Source: JALNZU01 sp964463695 (GTDB lineage Bacteria; Bacteroidota; Bacteroidia; Bacteroidales; F082). From it: a stretch of 64,000 nucleotides of DNA. The translations under genes were made by a program, and so were the position numbers. The notes beneath the pieces were generated by a model that did no database searches, had not been told where the DNA came from, and worked only from the letters and a program-made list of their open reading frames with translations. The first letter of the stretch is position 1. Every line of letters starts with the position of its first letter. The stretch is taken from NCBI GenBank assembly GCA_964463695.1, contig CAYXCZ010000023.1, forward strand, positions 1-64,000. Reading direction: 5' to 3'. This document shows positions 50,017 to 58,556 of this stretch, one piece after another.

Positions 50017-51921
50017 CTAAAGGCTTTCCTGGCTTCTCTTAATAAAGTCGCTGAGTTCTTTGCCTTTCAGCAGATTTTTTGAAAGACGGGCAAGATCATA
50101 AAGATGCAGAATTACCCTATTCTTCGCAGCTTCATCCTTATCAGCCAGTGAAGCCACAAGTGTATGGTTAGGATTGATAATGAGACTGTAATGATCGGGA
50201 AGATCGCCAAAACCCATCATCCCTCCGCCTCCAACAGAATTCATATCCTTCATGCGACGCATGAATTCATTTTGGGTTATGACAACAGGAGCATCAGTTT
50301 CACTCATTGGCTCAACCTGCACATCAAACTGTTTCGTATCAACCAACTTCTCGAAAGCTTCTTTTACAGCCTTTTTCTCATCATCATTCAGTTTTGAAGG
50401 AACTTCGGCTTCCTGCTTTTGAATCAGCTTGTCAATGGTGTTGGCATCAACTCTAACAAAGCTGGTATCACTTAATTTCTGTTCAAGCGAATTGATAAAA
50501 TGTGCGTCAAGAACGCCATCCATCCATAAAACATCATAGCCTTTTGATTGAGCGGATTCGATATAACTAAACTGCTCTTCGGCCTGAGTAGTATAAAGAT
50601 AAACGACTTTGTTATCCTTGTCTTTTTGAAGATTTTCGATATGACTGCGGTATTCTTCCAGCGTATAGTATTTGCTGTCAACACTTTTTAGAAGCACAAA
50701 TTTCTCTGCCCTTTCGTAAAATTTGGCATCAGAAATCATTCCATATTGTATGAATATTTTAATACTGTCCCATTTCTTTTCGAAAGCATCTCTATCCTTT
50801 TTGAAGAGTTCTTCAAGTTTATCGGCAACTTTCTTAGAGATATGACTTGAGATTTTCTTTACATTTTGGTCACTCTGCAAAAATGAGCGGCTCACATTCA
50901 ACGGGATATCCGGAGAGTCGATCACACCATGTAAAAGCGTAAGAAAATCAGGGACAATTCCTTCAACAGAATCTGTTACAAACACCTGATTTGAATAGAG
51001 TTGAATCTTGTTACGCTGAAGTTCATAGTTATTTTTCACTTTTGGGAAATACAAAATCCCGGTAAGGTTGAAAGGATAATCTACATTCAGATGGATATTG
51101 AAAAGTGGTTCATCAAAATTCATCGGATACAATTCCTGATAGAATTTCTTGTACTCTTCATCATCACTTTCCGAAGGGGCTTTTTTCCAAAGTGGATGGG
51201 TGTTGTTGATGATCCACGGCTTTTCGACTGATCTGGTTTTTTGGTTACCATCCTTATCTAATTCACCTTCAATGGGTTCATCTTCAGTTTTTGTACCAAA
51301 CTGAATTGGAACAGGCAAAAACTTACAGTATTTGTTCAACAGTTCACGTACACGATATTCTTCAAGAAATTCAGTATTTTCTTTATCAATGTGCAATACT
51401 ATTTCTGTTCCACGATCTTTTTTATCCGTTTCGCTGATCGTGTATTCAGGACTTCCATCGCATTCCCATTTAACAGCTTTGGTGCTGCCACCTTTCTTAT
51501 ACGTTTTTGTAAAAAGCTCAACCCGCTCAGATACCATGAATGAAGAGTAAAAACCTAATCCGAAATGGCCAATAATTGCGTTTGCCTCAGCTTCCGACTT
51601 GGTTTTGAATTTCTTTACAAATTCTTCGGCACTCGAAAAAGCAATCTGATTGATATATTTCTCAACCTCTTCTTGTGTCATGCCGATACCACGATCGCGG
51701 ATAGTAATTGTTTTCTTCTTCTTATCAACTTCAATCTGAATGGTTAAGTCGCCTAAATCATCCTTAAATTGACCTACTGAAGCAAATGATTTGAGCTTTT
51801 GTGTCGCATCCACAGCATTGCTTACTAACTCACGGAGAAATATTTCATGATCGGAATAGAGGAATTTTTTAATAATGGGGAAGATGTTTTCTGTTTTAAC
51901 ATCAATTGTTCCTTTTTGCAT
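50017..51921 (-). CDS. htpG: Molecular chaperone HtpG (Hsp90 family)
   Basis: Cytosolic ATP-dependent chaperone, 634 residues from the ATG giving MQKGTIDVKTENIFPIIKKF. The GHKL ATPase domain holds ELVSNAVDATQKLKSFAS near 33-50, DRGIGMTQEEVEKYI and GHFGLGFYSSFMVSERVELF near 118-137. The middle domain has VNVSRSFLQ-like PLNVSRSFLQSDQNVKKI with the catalytic Arg, and the C-terminal dimer domain follows. The eukaryotic charged linker and MEEVD tail are absent, as expected. It is alone on its transcript, with a divergent methyltransferase gene upstream and a terminator downstream. Confidence 0.97.
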   Translation of the reverse strand: MQKGTIDVKTENIFPIIKKFLYSDHEIFLRELVSNAVDATQKLKSFASVGQFKDDLGDLTIQIEVDKKKKTITIRDRGIGMTQEEVEKYINQIAFSSAEEFVKKFKTKSEAEANAIIGHFGLGFYSSFMVSERVELFTKTYKKGGSTKAVKWECDGSPEYTISETDKKDRGTEIVLHIDKENTEFLEEYRVRELLNKYCKFLPVPIQFGTKTEDEPIEGELDKDGNQKTRSVEKPWIINNTHPLWKKAPSESDDEEYKKFYQELYPMNFDEPLFNIHLNVDYPFNLTGILYFPKVKNNYELQRNKIQLYSNQVFVTDSVEGIVPDFLTLLHGVIDSPDIPLNVSRSFLQSDQNVKKISSHISKKVADKLEELFKKDRDAFEKKWDSIKIFIQYGMISDAKFYERAEKFVLLKSVDSKYYTLEEYRSHIENLQKDKDNKVVYLYTTQAEEQFSYIESAQSKGYDVLWMDGVLDAHFINSLEQKLSDTSFVRVDANTIDKLIQKQEAEVPSKLNDDEKKAVKEAFEKLVDTKQFDVQVEPMSETDAPVVITQNEFMRRMKDMNSVGGGGMMGFGDLPDHYSLIINPNHTLVASLADKDEAAKNRVILHLYDLARLSKNLLKGKELSDFIKRSQESL

Positions 51922-52229
51922 TGTTTTCAATTTTTAAGTTATCAGGCTAACCGGAATCAAAGCATGTGCCAATGCTGTAACCTGCCATTTTGACCCAATA
52001 ACAGGCTTGTTGCTGACAGTTGAAATCTTCAGTTTTTATTACAATATTTATAATTGATGTAAATTCTTTATTGAAAAATTGCTTTTGCCGCAAACAGGTG
52101 GTTGTATAAAATCAACCGTCAATCTTGTAATCAAAACTCCTGTCTCATCACTTTTTGCAGCAAGAAAAATATTGCAGACACAAAACTGAATATTTTAGAC
52201 TTAAATTAGCCGATTGAAATTTGATACAA
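51922..52229. other. Divergent promoter region between htpG and the methyltransferase gene
   Basis: About 310 bases without a reading frame. It holds the starts of two divergent units. On the minus strand TTGGCACATGCTTTGAT at 51955-51971 partly resembles a -24/-12 sigma-54 site and would place a start about 25 bases before htpG, but the -12 GC is GA. On the plus strand TATTTTAG about 35 bases before the methyltransferase start is one base off the primary consensus. Neither is a firm call. Confidence 0.4.
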
Positions 52230-53423
52230 ATGACAAAAGAACCTATCGAAGGATTGATTGCAATTTTACATGAAGCGATCATTAAGAATGAGTTTGTGAA
52301 ACTTATTCTAAGTAAGCCATTTAAGAAAGGGGATGAGCTTAAAAGATTAACAATCAAACCTGTTTCATTAAAAAATGGTTTAAAAATATCTTTCCAATAC
52401 CAGTATCAAACTCGTGATGAAGTAAAGAATCATTCAGTTGAAGCTACTCCTGAACTTGTTTTGGAATTGATGCGAACCCAATTTCTGGAAGCTAACCTCT
52501 TTACTATTTCCCACCATCACAGCTTATTGATGAACTTGAAAGGAAATGGCAAACTGCTGACAAAGCCTGTTTTTGGAGAAATTAAGCAAGATTTTCAGCA
52601 CGATAAACAAAAAAAACGGCTTGTTCAGGCATCCGGACTTCATTGGCATTTGCTTGGCATGACCGATCAGCAAGGGCAGGTGATACCATCGATGCAGCAT
52701 AAGTTCAAGCAGATCAATAAATACGTTGAGATTTTGGATGGACTAATCTCACCTTGGGCTAAGGACGGGCCGATAAGTGTAGTGGATATGGGCGCTGGCA
52801 AAGGGTACCTGACATTTGCCTTGTACGAACATCTTACACATAAAAAAGAACTGCAACCTACAGTGATTGGCGTTGAAATGCGGCCAGACCTCATTCAAAA
52901 AACAAACAGTATTGCTGAAAAGGCTGGTCTCTCTGGATTGGTTTTTTCTGAAGGCTCGATAGAAAATTTCAAAATGCCAAAAACTGACATTTTGATTGCT
53001 CTTCATGCCTGTGATACTGCAACTGACGACGCTATTGCAGCAGGAATTGCCGCTGGTGTTCAGTTGATTGTTTGTGCCCCATGCTGTCATAAGCAAATAA
53101 GACGTGAGATGCAAGCTGCTGCCAAAGACATTCCGGTGTTAAAATATGGAATCCTTTTTGAACGTCAGGCTGAAATTATTACAGATACGTTACGCGCGCT
53201 CATCATGGAAAAGTATGGCTATCAGAGTCATATTCAAGAATTTATTGAAGCTGAACATACTCCTAAAAACGTACTTCTTTCAGGTTACAGAACCAATAAA
53301 CCTATTAATACCGATCTTATCGACCAGAAAATCGCGCAACTTAAAGCCGATTTCGGAATAAAGGAACATTTTCTTGAAAAAGCATTGCAACTAAAAAGAG
53401 TTAAAATCCCCGATTCAATCTAA
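52230..53423 (+). CDS. Class I SAM-dependent methyltransferase (Methyltransferase_32 type)
   Basis: A 397-residue soluble protein. The N-terminal half (about 1-170) has no recognised catalytic motif and may bind substrate. The C-terminal half is a Rossmann methyltransferase: motif I VVDMGAGKGYLTFALYEHL near 183-201, an acidic VIGVEMRPDLI near 213-223, then ALHACDTATDDAIAAGI near 257 and a CAPCCHK motif near 281. The latter pair is typical of the PF13679 (Methyltransferase_32) group, which includes METTL25-like proteins. The substrate, possibly an RNA, is not known. The ATG at 52230 is used; a TTG three codons upstream is in frame. It is 16 bases before the DUF554 gene. Confidence 0.88.
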   Translation: MTKEPIEGLIAILHEAIIKNEFVKLILSKPFKKGDELKRLTIKPVSLKNGLKISFQYQYQTRDEVKNHSVEATPELVLELMRTQFLEANLFTISHHHSLLMNLKGNGKLLTKPVFGEIKQDFQHDKQKKRLVQASGLHWHLLGMTDQQGQVIPSMQHKFKQINKYVEILDGLISPWAKDGPISVVDMGAGKGYLTFALYEHLTHKKELQPTVIGVEMRPDLIQKTNSIAEKAGLSGLVFSEGSIENFKMPKTDILIALHACDTATDDAIAAGIAAGVQLIVCAPCCHKQIRREMQAAAKDIPVLKYGILFERQAEIITDTLRALIMEKYGYQSHIQEFIEAEHTPKNVLLSGYRTNKPINTDLIDQKIAQLKADFGIKEHFLEKALQLKRVKIPDSI

Positions 53424-53439
53424 CTAAAACTAACTGTAA

Positions 53440-54126
53440 ATGATCACTGGAACACTCATCAATGTAGCGGCTGTCGCAATAGGAAGTCTTGCAGGTTTGA
53501 TTTTTCATGCACGATTGCCCTCCCGATTTACTGAAATACTCTTTCAGGCGATCGGTTTGTTTACTATCGTACTTGGCATTTCGATGGCACTTAAAGCTGA
53601 AGAATGGATTTTAGTCATTCTGAGTTTGATTGTTGGCAGTATCACAGGTGAATTGCTGCGTCTTGATCGTTTTTTTGATCAATTGGCCGACAGGCTTGGG
53701 AAACGATTCAGTGCTGAGAGTGCTGTTTTTAACGAAGGGCTGCTTACAGCTTTTTTGTTGTTTTGCATGGGATCAATGACAATTCTGGGAGCAATTGAAG
53801 AAGGCCTTGGCGGGAAGCCGGAGCTCTACTACATAAAATCATTGATGGATGGAATCAGTAGTGTTGCATTAGCATCAGGATTGGGATTGGGAGTATTGTT
53901 TTCAATCATTCCCCTATTTATCTATCAGGCAGGACTAACCCTATTGGCTGCCAATTTTGGCGAATTCATGCCATCGTTAATGATAACAGGTATTTCTGCC
54001 ACTGGAGGGGTCATTTTGGTTGGACTTGGTCTCAACTTATTAAAGATAAGCAATTTACGCATTTTAAACATGCTGCCTTCCTTATTCTTACTCGTACTCT
54101 TTACATGGATATATCAGCTTCTCTAA
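53440..54126 (+). CDS. DUF554 family membrane protein
   Basis: A 228-residue inner-membrane protein with six to seven hydrophobic segments, matching the DUF554 family (YdfK-like). Typical features are MITGTLINVAAVAIGSLAGL at the start, LTAFLLFCMGSMTILGAIEE near 106-125 and SLMDGISSVALASGLGLGVL near 136-155, which contain the Gly-rich helices. The function is not established; some members have been proposed as transporters. It follows the methyltransferase gene by 16 bases and could share its transcript. No terminator seen after it. Confidence 0.9.
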   Translation: MITGTLINVAAVAIGSLAGLIFHARLPSRFTEILFQAIGLFTIVLGISMALKAEEWILVILSLIVGSITGELLRLDRFFDQLADRLGKRFSAESAVFNEGLLTAFLLFCMGSMTILGAIEEGLGGKPELYYIKSLMDGISSVALASGLGLGVLFSIIPLFIYQAGLTLLAANFGEFMPSLMITGISATGGVILVGLGLNLLKISNLRILNMLPSLFLLVLFTWIYQLL

Positions 54127-54303
54127 TCTTTAGACAATCAAATTTAGTTAAACTACCAATAAGACACTCGTATTTGAATATTTTCCCGCAACATTAAATA
54201 AAGGCTTTTTTGAACTGTTTATAAATTAACAGAAACACCATTTTTCAAAATAAAAAATAGTATCTTAGCCTCATTAAACTATTGCTCACTTAATAATTAA
54301 GTC

Positions 54304-55323
54304 ATGGAAAATATTGATTGGAAAAATCTACCATTTGGTTATTATCCAACAGATTACAATGTCCGTTGTTATGCACGCAACGGTCAGTGGGGCGAACTGG
54401 AAGTCAGCTCTTCAGAATACATCAGCTTACACATGGCTGCAACAGCCTTGCATTACGGTCAGGAAGCTTTTGAAGGATTAAAAGCTTTCAGAGGTATCGA
54501 TGGTAAAGTTCGTCTGTTTCGTTGGGAGGAAAATGCAAAACGCATGCGCTCATCGGCTGATGGCATCATGATGAAGGAAGTTCCGGATGAACTTTTCTTT
54601 GCTGCTGTTGATAAGGTTGTAAGGCTCAATGCCCGTTTCATTCCTCCTTTTGGCACCGGTGCGGCACTTTATATCCGCCCTCTTTTGTTTGGCTCAGGCC
54701 CTCAGGTTGGGGTAAAACCATCTACGGAATATATGTTTTTAGTTTTTGTCGGACCCGTTGGACCATATTTCAAAGAAGGCTTCAAGCCTGTATCCGTTGA
54801 ACTTGTGCGTGATTACGACCGTGCAGCCCCTCTTGGAACAGGACATATTAAGGTTGGCGGAAATTATGCAGCAAGTCTCAGACCAGCAGACAGAGCACAT
54901 AAAGATGGCTACTCTTCAGTACTTTTCCTTGATGCTAAAGAAAAGAAATACATCGATGAAGCCGGGCCAGCCAACTTTTTTGGTATTCGTGACAATACCT
55001 ATATTACTCCACAATCGAAAACAGTTTTACCTTCGATAACTAACAAAAGTATCGAAACGCTTGCTACCGATCTTGGATTAAAAGTTGAACGCCGTCCTGT
55101 TCCTGTTGAAGAACTTGAGTTATTCGAAGAAGCCGGCGCATGTGGCACTGCTGCCATAATTGCACCTATTCGAAAAATTGTAGATCGCGAAACGAGAAAG
55201 GAATATTATTACGGAGAAGAAGCCGGCAAAATTTCTTCACAAATTTACAAGAACCTGAAAGCTATTCAGGAAGGAGTTACTGAAGATAAGTATGGTTGGA
55301 ATACTATTCTGGAAGGAATTTGA
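54304..55323 (+). CDS. ilvE: Branched-chain amino acid aminotransferase
   Basis: PLP-dependent class IV aminotransferase for the last step of Leu, Ile and Val synthesis (or first step of breakdown). The 339 residues include LHYGQEAFEGLKAFRG near 50-65, RLFRWEENAKRMRSSADGIM near 72-91 and FGTGAALYIRPLLFGSGPQV near 117-136. The PLP lysine lies in GHIKVGGNYAAS near 180-191, and DEAGPANFFGI near 218-228 follows. Its length fits the larger (subgroup with about 340-residue) BCATs. It stands alone with a terminator downstream; TATCTTAG about 45 bases upstream is a weak -7 candidate. Confidence 0.95.
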   Translation: MENIDWKNLPFGYYPTDYNVRCYARNGQWGELEVSSSEYISLHMAATALHYGQEAFEGLKAFRGIDGKVRLFRWEENAKRMRSSADGIMMKEVPDELFFAAVDKVVRLNARFIPPFGTGAALYIRPLLFGSGPQVGVKPSTEYMFLVFVGPVGPYFKEGFKPVSVELVRDYDRAAPLGTGHIKVGGNYAASLRPADRAHKDGYSSVLFLDAKEKKYIDEAGPANFFGIRDNTYITPQSKTVLPSITNKSIETLATDLGLKVERRPVPVEELELFEEAGACGTAAIIAPIRKIVDRETRKEYYYGEEAGKISSQIYKNLKAIQEGVTEDKYGWNTILEGI

Positions 55324-55334
55324 TAGATAAAACG

Positions 55335-55360
55335 AAAAGCAGCCGATTGGCTGCTTTTTT
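55335..55360 (+). terminator. Rho-independent terminator after ilvE (convergent with pyrF)
   Basis: Perfect 10-base stem AAAAGCAGCC/GGCTGCTTTT around a GATT loop, followed by a T run on the plus strand. It lies 12 bases after ilvE and abuts the pyrF stop codon. The minus strand also ends in TTTT, so it may serve both genes. Confidence 0.9.
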
Positions 55361-56190
55361 TATATGATACCTGCGACAGTCAATTCAAGCAACATTTGTT
55401 GCTGAATCTTATGGGATTCTAAAGCTGCCTTTTCTGCAAAATCTACACCATCAGATGCGTAAATAATAGCACGGGAGGAGTTTACAATTAGTCCGCACTG
55501 AGAGTTAAGTCCGGCCTTGCTCACAGCAGTCAGATCACCACCCTGCGCACCAACACCAGGGACAAGGAGAAAATAATCCGGAATCAATGCTCTGATCGCT
55601 GCCAACTCCTCAGGATGTGTTGCTCCAACTACAAACATGAGCTGATCAGACCCAGCCCAGGAGGATGCCCGCTGTATGACTGTTTTATAAAGGGTTTCAC
55701 CTCTCTTATCACTAATATACTGAAAATCAGAAGAGCCACTGTTGGAGGTAAGGGCTAACAGCACAACCCATTTACCACTGAAAGCCAAAAATGGTTGCAC
55801 TGAGTCATGTCCCATATAAGGGGCTACTGTGACTGCATCCACGTTTAAGGTTTCAAAAAAAGCTTTGGCATAATTGGTAGAAGTATTTCCAATATCTCCC
55901 CTCTTTGCATCAGCAATGATAAAAATATCAGGATAATTCTTGTTGAGATAGTCAATTGTTTTTTCAAGTGAGAGCCATCCTTCACTTCCATTCACTTCGT
56001 AAAAAGCAGTATTTGGCTTGTATGCAACCACAAAATCAGCTGTAGCATCAATAATGGCTTTGTTAAAACTGAAAACCGGATCAGGGTCATTCAGCAGATG
56101 CTTCGGGATTCGGGTCTTTTCTGTATCCAGACCAACACAAAGAAATGATTTCTTTGCTTTGATTTGCTCAACTAATGTGCTACGGTTCAC
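55360..56190 (-). CDS. pyrF: Orotidine 5'-phosphate decarboxylase (type 2)
   Basis: Cytosolic enzyme that converts OMP to UMP, the last step of pyrimidine synthesis. The 276-residue length and the active-site motif ADAKRGDIGNTSTNYA near 93-108 (catalytic Lys-Asp pair) match the longer type 2 PyrF group. SFLCVGLDTEKTRIP near 15-29 and PDYFLLVPGVGAQGGDL near 213-229 also fit. It uses a GTG start, 3 bases after the prfA stop, which suggests coupled translation with prfA. Confidence 0.95.
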   Translation of the reverse strand: MNRSTLVEQIKAKKSFLCVGLDTEKTRIPKHLLNDPDPVFSFNKAIIDATADFVVAYKPNTAFYEVNGSEGWLSLEKTIDYLNKNYPDIFIIADAKRGDIGNTSTNYAKAFFETLNVDAVTVAPYMGHDSVQPFLAFSGKWVVLLALTSNSGSSDFQYISDKRGETLYKTVIQRASSWAGSDQLMFVVGATHPEELAAIRALIPDYFLLVPGVGAQGGDLTAVSKAGLNSQCGLIVNSSRAIIYASDGVDFAEKAALESHKIQQQMLLELTVAGII

Positions 56191-56193
56191 GGC

Positions 56194-57273
56194 TTAAGCT
56201 TCGAGTTCTGTTTTCAAACGTTCAGCATTTTCTGCCATCTGTAGTTTCTCAATTACTTCGTTCAAATCACCATCGATGATGGCAGAAAGGTTGTAAAGCG
56301 TTAAGTTGATACGATGGTCTGTGACCCTACCCTGTGGCCAGTTGTAAGTTCTGATTTTTGCTGAACGGTCGCCGGTGGAAACCATTGTTTTCCTTTTCGA
56401 GGCTACCTCTTCAAGATATTTGCTGTATTCAATCTCAAAAATCCTGCTTCTGAGCACCTTCATAGCCTTGGCAAAGTTTTTCAGCTGTGATTTCTCATCC
56501 TGACAAGAAACAACAATTCCTGTTGGGATATGTGTAAGTCGAATTGCTGAATACGTTGTGTTAACCGACTGACCACCAGGTCCGGAGCTACAAAATGTAT
56601 CTTTGCGAATATCTTTTTCATTGAGATCAATATCAAATTCCTCCGCTTCGGGAAGCACTACAACCGAAGCAGCTGACGTATGTATCCTACCTTGAGTCTC
56701 CGTTTTTGGAACACGTTGAACACGGTGCACACCTGATTCGAATTTCATGATGCCGTATGCGTTATCACCTATCACATTAAAAACAACTTCTTTGTATCCT
56801 CCAACTGTACCTTCATTTTGATCAACAAGCTCTGTTTTCCATCCTTTTGTTTCACAGAACTTCAGGTACATACGAAATAAATCACCGGCAAAAATACTGG
56901 CTTCATCTCCTCCTGTACCAGCGCGCACTTCAACGATAGCGTTTTTGGAATCTTGTGGATCTTTTGGAATAAGCATCAGGCGGATGTCTTCCTCTAACGC
57001 TTCTTTTCGTTGCTGAAGTTCGTCCAACTCCTCAATGGCCATTTGCCTGAAATCTTCATCCTTCTCTTTCTTGATCACCTCACGGGCATGGTCAATATTG
57101 GAAACAACCATTTTATACTCTTTAAAAGCTCCCACTACAGGCTCAAGATCTTTGTAATCCTTATTCAGTTTTACAAAGCGTTTCATATCAGCCATCACAT
57201 CCGGATCATTGAGCTGTTCACCCATTTCTTCCCAGCGACGATTGATGGTTTCTAATTTATCAACAATATCCAC
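56194..57273 (-). CDS. prfA: Peptide chain release factor 1
   Basis: Class I release factor for UAA and UAG codons. The 359 residues include the N-terminal helical domain, the hydrolysis motif GGQ within CSSGPGGQSVNTTYSA near 226-241, and domain 4 with IRTYNWPQGRVTDHRINLTL near 308-327. The start is a GTG (codons reading M-D-I-V-D), and no nearby ATG is in frame. The GGQ is kept, so it is active in principle. It is followed by pyrF after 3 bases and probably cotranscribed. A separate prmC was not found here. Confidence 0.96.
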   Translation of the reverse strand: MDIVDKLETINRRWEEMGEQLNDPDVMADMKRFVKLNKDYKDLEPVVGAFKEYKMVVSNIDHAREVIKKEKDEDFRQMAIEELDELQQRKEALEEDIRLMLIPKDPQDSKNAIVEVRAGTGGDEASIFAGDLFRMYLKFCETKGWKTELVDQNEGTVGGYKEVVFNVIGDNAYGIMKFESGVHRVQRVPKTETQGRIHTSAASVVVLPEAEEFDIDLNEKDIRKDTFCSSGPGGQSVNTTYSAIRLTHIPTGIVVSCQDEKSQLKNFAKAMKVLRSRIFEIEYSKYLEEVASKRKTMVSTGDRSAKIRTYNWPQGRVTDHRINLTLYNLSAIIDGDLNEVIEKLQMAENAERLKTELEA

Positions 57274-57293
57274 AGATTCAATTTTTTAGCCTG

Positions 57294-57324
57294 CAAAAAT
57301 ACACAATGCAGCCGAAGAATGAAA
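57294..57324 (-). promoter_or_regulatory. Promoter of prfA-pyrF
   Basis: Minus-strand TTTC at 57321-57324, 19-base spacer, TATTTTTG at 57294-57301: one base off the full TTTG-N19-TAnnTTTG. The start would lie about 15 bases before the prfA GTG. Confidence 0.5.
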
Positions 57325-57390
57325 ACCTTCTTCCAAATTCATTTTAATTATTTCTTATTCAGTCAATTAAACAAGAAGTAAAACAGTAAA

Positions 57391-58554
57391 CTAATAGATA
57401 TAGTTTCCGGTTTCGGAACTAATGGTGAGTTTTTTTACCGGAGAAGATTCAACACGGCCTATGATTTTGGCATCCACATGAAAGCTTTCCGCAATTTTTA
57501 TAATGCCTGCAGCTGTTTGCTCATCAGTGTAAATTTCCATTCGGTGTCCCATGTTAAACACCTGATACATTTCCTTCCAATCAGTACCCGAAGCAGCCTG
57601 AATCATGCGAAACAGCGCTGGTACAGGAAATAAATGATCTTTAATGATATGTACTTTATCTACAAAATGAAGCACCTTTGTTTGCGCTCCACCGCTGCAA
57701 TGTATCATTCCATGCAACTGATTATGAAACTGATCAAGTACTTGTTTTATAATCGGAGCATAGGTACGCGTAGGAGCAAGAACGAGTTTTCCAGCATTTA
57801 CACCGGCCACTTCTGTTGGATCGGTCAATTGGTATGGGCCACTGTAAACTAAGTTTTTTGGAATAGCTGCATCAAAACTCTCGGGATACTTTGTTGCCAG
57901 TGAGGTATGAAAAACATCATGACGGGCTGATGTAAGTCCGTTGCTTCCCATTCCACCATTATAGGCATCTTCATAAGTTGCTTGTCCTGATGAAGAAAGT
58001 CCTACGATAACATCGCCGGCCTGAATTCGATTTTCGATCACTTTCTTTCGGGGTATGCGGGCAGTTACGGTGCTATCGACAATGATAGTGCTTACAAGAT
58101 CACCAACATCGGCTGTTTCACCTCCTGTCGACCAAATACCAACTCCCATACTTCTCATTTTCTCAAGGAAATGCTCTGTACCGTTAATGATAGCGCTGAT
58201 CACTTCGCCCGGGATACGGTTCTTGTTCCTTCCAATGGTAGATGAGAGTAATATGTTATCGGTTACACCTACACACAGCAAGTCGTCAATATTCATTACG
58301 ATGGCATCCTGAGCTATACCTTCCCAAACACTGATGTCACCGGTTTCTTTCCAATAGATATAAGCAAGGGATGATTTTGTTCCGGCACCATCGGCATGCA
58401 TGATCGTACACCATTCAGGATCACCAGCTAAAATATCAGGTATGACTTTACAAAAGGCATTGGGATAGAGGCCTTTGTCAACATTTTTTATGGCATTATG
58501 GACATCTTCCTTAGCTGCTGACACGCCTCGCGAAACATAGCGTTGGTTTTCCAT
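57391..58554 (-). CDS. AIR synthase-related protein (divergent PurM)
   Basis: A 387-residue protein of the PurM/AIR-synthase superfamily. It begins MENQRYVSRGVSAAKEDVHN, with IMHADGAGTKSSLAYIYWKE near 52-71 resembling the PurM ATP/substrate strand. IAQDAIVMNIDDLLCVGVTD near 80-99 and STGGETADVGDL near 142-153 resemble the PurM metal and FGAM motifs. It is longer and more divergent than E. coli PurM (about 345 residues) and is the Bacteroidetes form. The likely role is purine synthesis, FGAM to AIR. It lies 2 bases after the OmpA-family gene, on the same strand. Confidence 0.88.
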   Translation of the reverse strand: MENQRYVSRGVSAAKEDVHNAIKNVDKGLYPNAFCKVIPDILAGDPEWCTIMHADGAGTKSSLAYIYWKETGDISVWEGIAQDAIVMNIDDLLCVGVTDNILLSSTIGRNKNRIPGEVISAIINGTEHFLEKMRSMGVGIWSTGGETADVGDLVSTIIVDSTVTARIPRKKVIENRIQAGDVIVGLSSSGQATYEDAYNGGMGSNGLTSARHDVFHTSLATKYPESFDAAIPKNLVYSGPYQLTDPTEVAGVNAGKLVLAPTRTYAPIIKQVLDQFHNQLHGMIHCSGGAQTKVLHFVDKVHIIKDHLFPVPALFRMIQAASGTDWKEMYQVFNMGHRMEIYTDEQTAAGIIKIAESFHVDAKIIGRVESSPVKKLTISSETGNYIY

Positions 58555-58556
58555 AC

